A stretch of DNA of 14,882 nt, taken from NCBI RefSeq assembly GCF_021648855.1, contig NZ_JAKJHX010000098.1:1-14882 (forward strand), given 5' to 3'. Positions within the stretch are counted from its first letter, which is position 1. Each line of letters opens with the position of its first letter. The translations under genes were made by a program, and so were the position numbers. Shown here one piece after another: positions 6,708 through 12,450 of the stretch. This stretch comes from Tychonema litorale BBK16 (GTDB lineage: Bacteria; Cyanobacteriota; Cyanobacteriia; Cyanobacteriales; Microcoleaceae). The notes under the pieces were generated by a model that saw only the letters and a program-made list of their open reading frames with translations, ran no database searches and was not told where the DNA came from.

Positions 6708-7745
6708 CTACGGTGTCGGATTCGGATACTTAGCGTGCACCGCATTGATTTCCGCTATGATATCTTTATCCAATGTTACATCCAAACTCCCTAGATTTTC
6801 CTCCAACTGTTCGAGGCTAGTTGCACCGATAATTGTGCTTGTGACAAACCAGCGCGATCGCACATAAGCCAAAGCCATCTTCGCCGGAGTCAAATTGTAT
6901 TTCCCAGCAATCTCAACATACGCTTTCACAGCATTATTCAGATTAGTTTTATCGTAACGTTGACCGAATCCTGCGAATAAAGCAAGTCGTGAATTCTCCG
7001 GGATTCCATTCAAGTATTTACCAGTCAAAATCCCAAAACCCAAAGGACTGTAAGCCATCAATCCCACATTCTTAAAGCGGCAAGTTTCTGCTAAATTCAT
7101 GTGAAATGTCCGATTGCTCAAACTAAAAGCATTCTGAATTGAAACAACTTTCGGCAAACCATGTTTTTGAGCCAATTCACAAAACTCAGAAACTCCCCAA
7201 GGTGTCTCATTGCTCAAACCCAAATAGCGGATTTTACCAGCTTTTATCAAGTCAGCAAATACCTCTAACTGTTCCAAAATTGGTACTGTTTCGTGTTCTT
7301 GCGCGATGTCATAATCTGGTGCGCCAAATAGGGGCACATAGCGATCGGGCCAGTGGATCTGGTACAGGTCGATGTAGTCGGTTTGCAGGCGTTTCAGGCT
7401 GTCGTTCAGTGCTTTTTCGACATTTTGGCGATCGATCTGATTTTTGCCTTCCCGAATCCACTTTAATCGAGAACTTCGTCCAGCTACTTTAGTCGCTATA
7501 ATGATTTTGTCCCGTTGTTGCTTCACCAACCATTCGCCGATATATTCTTCTGTTTTACCCTGAGTTTCTGGCTTCGTAGGGACAGGATACATTTCTGCTG
7601 TATCGATGAAATTGACACCTCTGGCGATCGCAAAATCGAGTTGTTTTGCCGCTTCTGCAACCGTGTTTTGCTGACCATAAGTCATCGTGCCCAAACAAAT
7701 TTCAGATACTAACAAATCGCTGTCGCCGAGTTTTTGGTATTCCAT
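6708..7745 (-). CDS. tas: NADP(H)-dependent aldo/keto reductase, Tas type
   Basis: A 345-residue cytoplasmic TIM-barrel oxidoreductase. It matches E. coli Tas (346 residues) from end to end: LGTMTYGQQNT (18-28), NFIDTAEMYPVPTKPETQG (45-63), SLKRLQTDYIDLYQIHWPDR (116-135), AGKIRYLGLSNETPWGV, LMAYSPLGFGILTGKYLNG and the end AVHAKYPNP. The aldo/keto reductase tetrad is Asp48, Tyr53, Lys86 and His131. The family reduces aldehydes and ketones with NADPH; the physiological substrate of Tas-type enzymes is not established. The start, at MEYQKLGDSDL, agrees with E. coli. Upstream on the minus strand the AT-rich TTAATATAGAAT may hold a -10. It is divergent from the aminotransferase gene with a palindrome between. 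Confidence 0.93.
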   Translation of the reverse strand: MEYQKLGDSDLLVSEICLGTMTYGQQNTVAEAAKQLDFAIARGVNFIDTAEMYPVPTKPETQGKTEEYIGEWLVKQQRDKIIIATKVAGRSSRLKWIREGKNQIDRQNVEKALNDSLKRLQTDYIDLYQIHWPDRYVPLFGAPDYDIAQEHETVPILEQLEVFADLIKAGKIRYLGLSNETPWGVSEFCELAQKHGLPKVVSIQNAFSLSNRTFHMNLAETCRFKNVGLMAYSPLGFGILTGKYLNGIPENSRLALFAGFGQRYDKTNLNNAVKAYVEIAGKYNLTPAKMALAYVRSRWFVTSTIIGATSLEQLEENLGSLDVTLDKDIIAEINAVHAKYPNPTP

Positions 7746-7803
7746 GAGTTTGATTGCAGGAAAATTATGTGATTCTATATTAACCTAAAACCCGATCAAT
7801 GTT

Positions 7804-7836
7804 AGATTCCCGACTTTTTCAAGAAGTTGGGAATCT
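7804..7836. repeat. Palindrome between divergent genes (13-bp arms)
   Basis: AGATTCCCGACTT (7804-7816) pairs with AAGTTGGGAATCT (7824-7836), with one G-T position and a 7-bp spacer. It is upstream of both flanking genes, so it is not a terminator for either. I recall near-identical palindromes dispersed in related cyanobacterial genomes, so a mobile repeat is likelier than an operator, though its position beside a putative -10 leaves a regulatory effect open. Confidence 0.75.
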
Positions 7837-7849
7837 GGGTGTTTTGTTA

Positions 7850-7858
7850 TGTTAAAAT
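7850..7858 (+). promoter_or_regulatory. Possible extended -10 element for the aminotransferase gene
   Basis: TGTTAAAAT fits the extended -10 pattern TGn followed by a TATAAT-like hexamer (TAAAAT, 7853-7858). A start near 7865 would leave a leader of about 19 bp before the ATG at 7884. No -35 is evident. Confidence 0.35.
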
Positions 7859-7883
7859 AAATGATTGCTAACAATTTTTTTTT

Positions 7884-9023
7884 ATGAATAACCATTTACC
7901 TATAATTCCCCTTGTAGACCTCTCCCTACAACATCAACCAATCCAATCCCAAATAGAACAAGTAATCGGCAAAATCATCCACCAAGGAGACTTTATTTTA
8001 GGTGAAGCACTGACAGAATTTGAAACAACATTTGCTGGAGCTTGTGGTGTACAATATGGTATAGGAGTAGCTTGTGGAACAGATGCAATCGCCCTTGGAC
8101 TGCAAGCTTGCGGGATTAAGCCAGGGGACGAAATTATCCTCCCAGCAAACACCTTTATAGCTACCATAATTGGAGTAATTCAAGCAAAAGCTACACCTAT
8201 CCTTGTAGATTGTGACCCGGAAACTGCTCTCATTGACCTAGCAGCAGCCGAAACAGCTATCACCTCGAAAACTAAAGCTATTATGCCCGTTCATTTATAC
8301 GGTCAAATGGTATCGCCTACACAACTACTAGACATTACTAAACGCTATAATTTAATGATATTTGAAGATGCGGCCCAAGCGCATTTAGCTTCCAGAGAAG
8401 GATACCGTGCAGGTTCCTTTGGCAAAGCAGCAGCATTCAGCTTTTATCCTAGCAAAAATCTCGGCTCCTTTGGCGATGGCGGGATGGTAATTACCAACGA
8501 TGTAGAGGTAGCACAAAAAATGCGAACGTTACGCAATTACGGCGCACTCAGCAAATATTTACATACAGAAATCGGTACTAATAGCCGCCTCGACAATTTG
8601 CAAGCAGCCGTACTCAACGTTAAATTGCCGTACTTAGAAAAATGGAATTGCGATCGCGCTTTAGCCGCCCAATACTACAATACTCTACTAGAACCGCTTA
8701 AAGACAAAGGCATTATACCGATCGCAAACCACAGCAACAGCGGTCACATTTATCACCTATATGTAATTCTAGTTACGGAGAAAAGCCCAATTAATCGCAA
8801 CACCCTTCAAGCAAAACTAGCCGAAAACGGTATCCAAACAGGCATTCACTATCCCGTACCATGCCACTTGCAACCCGCCTACCAAAACTTAGGCAATCCA
8901 GGAGACTTTCCCAATACAGAAACCCTGTCCCAACAGATTTTATCATTGCCAATGTATCCCGGATTGAGTAATACTCAGATTGAGCAGGTTGTTAGGGCGA
9001 TCGAATTATCATTTAAGAGCTAG
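7884..9023 (+). CDS. DegT/DnrJ/EryC1/StrS-family PLP sugar aminotransferase
   Basis: A 379-residue PLP enzyme of the family that aminates keto sugars bound to nucleotide diphosphate. The start IPLVDLSLQHQPI, the cofactor region CGTDAIALGLQA (64-75), GDEIILPANTFIATI (81-95), FEDAAQAHLA (160-169) and SFYPSKNLGSFGDGG (186-200) are characteristic; Lys191 is the expected Schiff-base lysine. HYPVPCHLQPAY (322-333) and the C-terminal LSLPMYPGLS (353-362) are also typical. The length is normal. It probably makes an amino sugar for the surface polysaccharide exported by the genes downstream, but the exact sugar cannot be read from sequence. No Shine-Dalgarno sequence; the ATG follows a run of T. It is the first gene of the same-strand cluster, 87 bp before the exosortase, with a hairpin between them. 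Confidence 0.92.
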   Translation: MNNHLPIIPLVDLSLQHQPIQSQIEQVIGKIIHQGDFILGEALTEFETTFAGACGVQYGIGVACGTDAIALGLQACGIKPGDEIILPANTFIATIIGVIQAKATPILVDCDPETALIDLAAAETAITSKTKAIMPVHLYGQMVSPTQLLDITKRYNLMIFEDAAQAHLASREGYRAGSFGKAAAFSFYPSKNLGSFGDGGMVITNDVEVAQKMRTLRNYGALSKYLHTEIGTNSRLDNLQAAVLNVKLPYLEKWNCDRALAAQYYNTLLEPLKDKGIIPIANHSNSGHIYHLYVILVTEKSPINRNTLQAKLAENGIQTGIHYPVPCHLQPAYQNLGNPGDFPNTETLSQQILSLPMYPGLSNTQIEQVVRAIELSFKS

Positions 9024-9053
9024 TTGTTCACGAAAATTAAATATAAAGCCCTT

Positions 9054-9084
9054 GTAGGGACAAAGGCTTTCGCCCTGTCCCTAC
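9054..9084. repeat. Short hairpin repeat (9-bp arms)
   Basis: GTAGGGACA (9054-9062) is the exact inverse of TGTCCCTAC (9076-9084), with AAGGCTTTCGCCC as loop. It lies between the aminotransferase and the exosortase genes. The same TGTCCCTAC and TGTAGGGA words occur in the repeats at the right end of the window. It could attenuate readthrough between the two genes, but no T-run follows. Confidence 0.75.
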
Positions 9085-9110
9085 GGAGATAGATTAATAC
9101 CTTTGAAATC

Positions 9111-9983
9111 ATGCACATCCAGCGCCAAATTCGCGTCCTCAAGCGATACCTTTTGGGAGAAAGTATTACGGTACTCCTAGTGGTGCTTTATGCCCCCCTG
9201 CTAGTACACTGGTATGACGGATGGTTCAACAAAAACATCAGCATAGAACATGAATACTTCAGTCACGGACTAATTGGTTTACCCTACGCAGCTTACATAG
9301 GTTGGCTGAACCTAAATAGCTGGCGCAAGTTGCCCAACACCCTCCATCCTTTAGGATTAGTTTTGCTGGTATTGGCGACGCTTTTTTATCTGAGTAGATT
9401 GAGTGATTTGATAAATTTATCGCTACCATTAATGCTAGGCAGCATTTGCTTGTGTTTAAAAGGAGTCCACGGATTAAGATTGCAGGGAATACCACTTTTA
9501 TTTGTATTGCTAGGTTCGCCAAACCATATTCCTTACTTAATAGAACCCTACGCTTTGCCGTTACAGCACTTCATTGCGAAAACATCTGGCTTAATATTGG
9601 TCAAAGCTGGTCTTAACGTGAGAGTTGAAGAAATTTATCTTTACGTGAACGATCAGATTGTAGAAGTTGCCCCCCACTGTGCAGGTTTGAAAATGCTGTT
9701 TACCAGTCTGTATGTCAGCTTAATTCTGCTGCATTGGACAGGAGTTGGGAGTTCAAAGGGGAAAAGCATTATTTTCTTAGCGAGTACATTTTTTATTAGC
9801 ATCAGTTCAAATATTCTCCGCAACGCTTTGCTAACTTACTTTCATGGCATCCAGAAAGTCGGGCTTTTTAATTGGCTACACGCAGGATGGGGCGGAGATT
9901 TGTATTCTGCTTGTATACTAGGTTTATTGATAATTCTGCTCAACGGAATGGAAAAATATTTCCCAGCGCAATCTGGCAACTAG
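9111..9983 (+). CDS. crtB: Cyanoexosortase, probably type B
   Basis: A 290-residue polytopic membrane protein of the exosortase/archaeosortase family, transpeptidase-like enzymes thought to cleave PEP-CTERM tails of secreted proteins and pass them to the cell surface. Several hydrophobic helices are visible (about 18-33, 52-66, 80-95, 103-117, 126-137, 195-210, 218-232, 264-279). The catalytic triad is clear: Cys190 in EVAPHCAGLKML, Arg237 in SNILRNALL, and His257 in LHAGWGGDLYS. The APHCAGLKMLFTSLYVSL and HxGWGGD forms fit the cyanoexosortase B branch as I remember it, not type A; crtB is the symbol used for it and is unrelated to phytoene synthase. Only 4 bp separate its stop from the next gene, its likely partner. 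GGAG at 9086-9089 is too distant to decide the start. Polysaccharide export genes follow, the usual setting for exosortases. Confidence 0.88.
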   Translation: MHIQRQIRVLKRYLLGESITVLLVVLYAPLLVHWYDGWFNKNISIEHEYFSHGLIGLPYAAYIGWLNLNSWRKLPNTLHPLGLVLLVLATLFYLSRLSDLINLSLPLMLGSICLCLKGVHGLRLQGIPLLFVLLGSPNHIPYLIEPYALPLQHFIAKTSGLILVKAGLNVRVEEIYLYVNDQIVEVAPHCAGLKMLFTSLYVSLILLHWTGVGSSKGKSIIFLASTFFISISSNILRNALLTYFHGIQKVGLFNWLHAGWGGDLYSACILGLLIILLNGMEKYFPAQSGN

Positions 9984-9987
9984 AAAC

Positions 9988-10689
9988 ATGATTTCAGCAC
10001 GCAAATTACTGAGGCGATACCAATTATCTCAAATTATCGTACTTGTGTTTTTACTGCTACTCGTTGGACTGGCAGCAATTCCGGGTTATGCAACCGGGCG
10101 GTGGCCCTGGACAAATTCGCCACCACTTGTTAACCTCAATCAACTGAAAATTTTACGTCAAAATGGGTTAATACTTCCTGGGTGGCAGACTCTCCGCACC
10201 CAGAATCATGTACTAATTGGTGGTCACAAGTGGTTAGTTCAAGAAATTAAAAATGATCAGACAATTGCTGTTTTATTGCTGTTGCCTCAAAATGGTCCCA
10301 AAGACAAGCCCCAGGTGGAATGGCTAGATATTAAAGGGTTTCATCGGTGGCAAACAGATTCCGATCGCACTTTGCCGTTTACAGTTAATTTAACCTCAGT
10401 ACCAAACACAAAGACTACAACCGTCACAGCCCGGTTTTTCCGCAGCCGGACTACCCAACACACCTTTGCTGTCTTGCAGTGGTACGCTTGGCCAAACGGG
10501 GGTTCTCCATCAACCAGTCGCTGGTTTTGGGAAGACAGCATTGCTAGACTGTCAAATCGCCGTGCTTCCTGGGTAGCCGTCTGCATCATTGTTCCCATTG
10601 AACGGAATGCTGACATTAAGATAGCTCAACCAATCCTTGAATCTCTTGGCAAAATTGTCCAGGCTAAATTAATGGCAGAAACTTTTTGA
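9988..10689 (+). CDS. Cyanoexosortase system-associated protein (EpsI-like role)
   Basis: A 233-residue protein with one N-terminal membrane segment (about 14-31, [20 protein letters not shown]) and a soluble domain presumably facing the periplasm. Conserved-looking aromatic motifs are [10 protein letters not shown] (37-46), NGLILPGW (59-66), [11 protein letters not shown] (77-87), [13 protein letters not shown] (160-172), [12 protein letters not shown] (177-188) and [12 protein letters not shown] (193-204). This pattern matches the protein usually encoded beside cyanoexosortase B. Its biochemical role is unknown; EpsI-like partners of other exosortases are equally uncharacterised. It starts 4 bp after the exosortase stop, so the two almost certainly form one transcription unit. 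Its stop (10687-10689) is 6 bp before a heptamer array that leads into the export gene. Confidence 0.83.
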   Translation: MISARKLLRRYQLSQIIVLVFLLLLVGLAAIPGYATGRWPWTNSPPLVNLNQLKILRQNGLILPGWQTLRTQNHVLIGGHKWLVQEIKNDQTIAVLLLLPQNGPKDKPQVEWLDIKGFHRWQTDSDRTLPFTVNLTSVPNTKTTTVTARFFRSRTTQHTFAVLQWYAWPNGGSPSTSRWFWEDSIARLSNRRASWVAVCIIVPIERNADIKIAQPILESLGKIVQAKLMAETF

Positions 10690-10695
10690 AAGAAT

Positions 10696-10751
10696 GGGAA
10701 TGGGGAATTGGGAATTGGGAATTGGGAATTGGGAATTGGGAATTGGGAATG
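10696..10751. repeat. GGGAATT heptamer array, eight units
   Basis: Six perfect GGGAATT units (10703-10744) are flanked by GGGAATG on both sides (10696-10702 and 10745-10751). It occupies nearly the whole gap between the exosortase-associated gene and the polysaccharide export gene, and the ATG of one candidate start (10749) is made by the last unit. The upstream frame is open through the array and would read a repeating GIGNWEL peptide, which I regard as an artefact. Confidence 0.95.
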
Positions 10752-10769
10752 AATTATGGACATTTTAAA

Positions 10770-12269
10770 ATGAATAAAAATTATGTTGCTTTTTCCCTGG
10801 CAGGTCTTTACTCAACTGCTTGGACTCTATCTTTTACAGCTTTATTGTGGGGTTTGAATGACCAAGTTTTTCCTCAAAATAGTTTAGCACAACCTGTTAT
10901 TCCCAGTTCCGAATTGCTCGATCGCCTCCCAGAACCCGTACCACCGCCAAGGCCAGCCAGGCCCAACCGGGATATCAACCCAGCATTTCGCAATCGCCCT
11001 TATCGATTAGGCGCTGGAGACCAGATTTCGGTTCAAGTTCAGCGCTTCCCAGAACTAAATTTTACGGGTGCTATCAGCCCTGAAGGGATAATTGTACTGC
11101 CACTGATCGGCACTGTAAATGTGCGCGGACTCACCGTGGAAGAAGCACAGGAACGTCTCCGCGAACGCTTCACCCAATTTATCAAAAATCCTCAAGTCTT
11201 TGCCTCCCTGCTAGTTCAGCGGCCTGTAGTCGTGACGGTGACAGGAGAAGTTGCTAGACCGGGTTTTTATCCCCTGCAAACTCCGCAACTTCCCACCGCC
11301 CTCGCGGCCGCCAGTGGTACAACTCCTACTGCTGAACTGCGGGCGATACGGGTGCGGCGAACACTGCCATCTGGCGCTGTTGCTGAGCAAATAGTTGATA
11401 TTTTGACACCGTTGCAAACTGGAATTTCTCCACCAGATTTGCGTTTAGAGGACGGAGATGCGATCGTTGTACCCTATCAACAAGCTACGCCCGATCGCAA
11501 ATCCGATCAAGATTTAGCATCCAAATACAGCCTCGCGGCAGCCACAACACCCGTCCAAGTCACTGTCACCGGAGAAGTCAGCAAACCTGGTTTTTACACG
11601 CTTCCGATCGGTACTGGGCGAATTTCTGCGGCTTTAGTGGCTGCGGGAGGAGTCACGGGAAAAGCTGATTTGCGGGCGGTGCGAGTGCGACGGACACTGT
11701 CAAACGGTAGGTCTGTCGAGGAACCCATCGACCTCTACACTCCCTTAGCAAGGGCTAGGGACTTGTTTGATTTTCCCCTAGCTTCTGGAGATGCGATTAT
11801 TGTTCCAGAATTGGATGCTAGCAAAAACCTCGACTACGACAAGACTTTGGTTGCGCGCTCTACCTTAATCAAACCCCGGATCTACGTTCGAGTTTTGAGT
11901 TACGCTAGTGGTGTTCTGACCTCTTTCTACATAGAAAATGGCAGTACCTTTTTGGATGCTCTCAACAACTTGCCTGTAAATCTGACTAACTTGCGGCACA
12001 TTGCCCTAATTCGGTTCGACCAAAAGGAAGGTAAAGCTGTCAATCGTTCGATAGATGCTAAAGCTGCTTTGGAGGGCAATCTGTCTCAGAATCCGATGTT
12101 GCAAGATAATGATGTGATTGTGATTGGTCGGAATTTGGTAGAACGAGTTGGTTTTGCAATCAATAGTTTTACTAGACCCTTCCGTGATATTTTGGGATTT
12201 ATTTTGTTTTTTGAGCAGTTGAGAAATGGGGTAAATAATCTGTTCGTCCCGACTAATAATAGCAAGTAG
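10770..12269 (+). CDS. Polysaccharide export protein (Wza/BexD-like, SLBB repeats)
   Basis: The outer-membrane or periplasmic channel component of polysaccharide export. From the ATG at 10770 it has 499 residues. A signal-peptide-like start (MNKNYVAFSLAG to FTALLWG, possible cut after SLA near 40) leads to a Pro-rich linker (43-70) and the polysaccharide export domain (about 78-150: YRLGAGDQISVQVQRFPELN, then GLTVEEAQERL). Two clear SLBB repeats follow (about 153-235 and 262-345), opening VTVTGEVARPGFYPL and VTVTGEVSKPGFYTL. A third beta-grasp-like segment (about 370-453) and a C-terminal helix (about 458-485) complete it. No lipobox Cys is visible, unlike E. coli Wza. The frame is open upstream through the heptamer array to a TTG at 10686; ATGs at 10749 and 10770 are the realistic starts, and I prefer 10770 because of the signal sequence. 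It is paired with the downstream Wzc-like gene. Confidence 0.92.
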   Translation: MNKNYVAFSLAGLYSTAWTLSFTALLWGLNDQVFPQNSLAQPVIPSSELLDRLPEPVPPPRPARPNRDINPAFRNRPYRLGAGDQISVQVQRFPELNFTGAISPEGIIVLPLIGTVNVRGLTVEEAQERLRERFTQFIKNPQVFASLLVQRPVVVTVTGEVARPGFYPLQTPQLPTALAAASGTTPTAELRAIRVRRTLPSGAVAEQIVDILTPLQTGISPPDLRLEDGDAIVVPYQQATPDRKSDQDLASKYSLAAATTPVQVTVTGEVSKPGFYTLPIGTGRISAALVAAGGVTGKADLRAVRVRRTLSNGRSVEEPIDLYTPLARARDLFDFPLASGDAIIVPELDASKNLDYDKTLVARSTLIKPRIYVRVLSYASGVLTSFYIENGSTFLDALNNLPVNLTNLRHIALIRFDQKEGKAVNRSIDAKAALEGNLSQNPMLQDNDVIVIGRNLVERVGFAINSFTRPFRDILGFILFFEQLRNGVNNLFVPTNNSK

Positions 12270-12276
12270 TTATTAA

Positions 12277-12304
12277 GCATAGGGCATAGGGCATTGGGCA
12301 TTGG
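12277..12304. repeat. GCATAGG/GCATTGG heptamer array, four units
   Basis: GCATAGG occurs twice, then GCATTGG twice (12277-12304), starting 7 bp after the export gene's stop. On the other strand the GCATTGG units read CCAATGC, so they match the AATGCCC array beside aroA in another phase. Confidence 0.9.
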
Positions 12305-12360
12305 GTGCGTCAGCCCTTTCTCGTTTCCATTGCCTCATAAGCAATCAACCCGTGGCACCC
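12303..12360. other. Intergenic stretch with a weak inverted repeat
   Basis: GGGTGC (12303-12308) and GCACCC (12355-12360) are inverse, and within them ATTGC (12329-12333) pairs with GCAAT (12341-12345). The arms are short, so the structure is uncertain. No T-run follows, and no promoter stands out between here and the next start at 12451. Confidence 0.35.
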
Positions 12361-12415
12361 TACAGACCTCGTTAGTGGTTTAAATGCTCCACAGCTTAAA
12401 GTCAGTACAGCTAAC

Positions 12416-12448
12416 AATCTAAAATCTAAAATCTAAAATCTAAAATCT
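12416..12448. repeat. AAAATCT heptamer array abutting the BY-kinase start
   Basis: A partial AATCT is followed by four perfect AAAATCT units (12421-12448); two T's then precede the ATG at 12451. The array therefore occupies the position where a ribosome-binding site would lie, and no GGAG-like sequence is present. The same unit occurs at 5303-5329. Confidence 0.95.
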
Positions 12449-12450
12449 TT

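Noticed and set aside
7139..7492. Plus-strand open frame of 117 codons
   Set aside because: It is entirely antisense to the well-supported aldo/keto reductase, with an irregular Ser/Arg-rich composition.
10686..10769. N-terminal extension of the export protein through the heptamer array
   Set aside because: It requires a TTG start overlapping the previous stop and reads only repeat-derived residues; a signal sequence begins at 10770.
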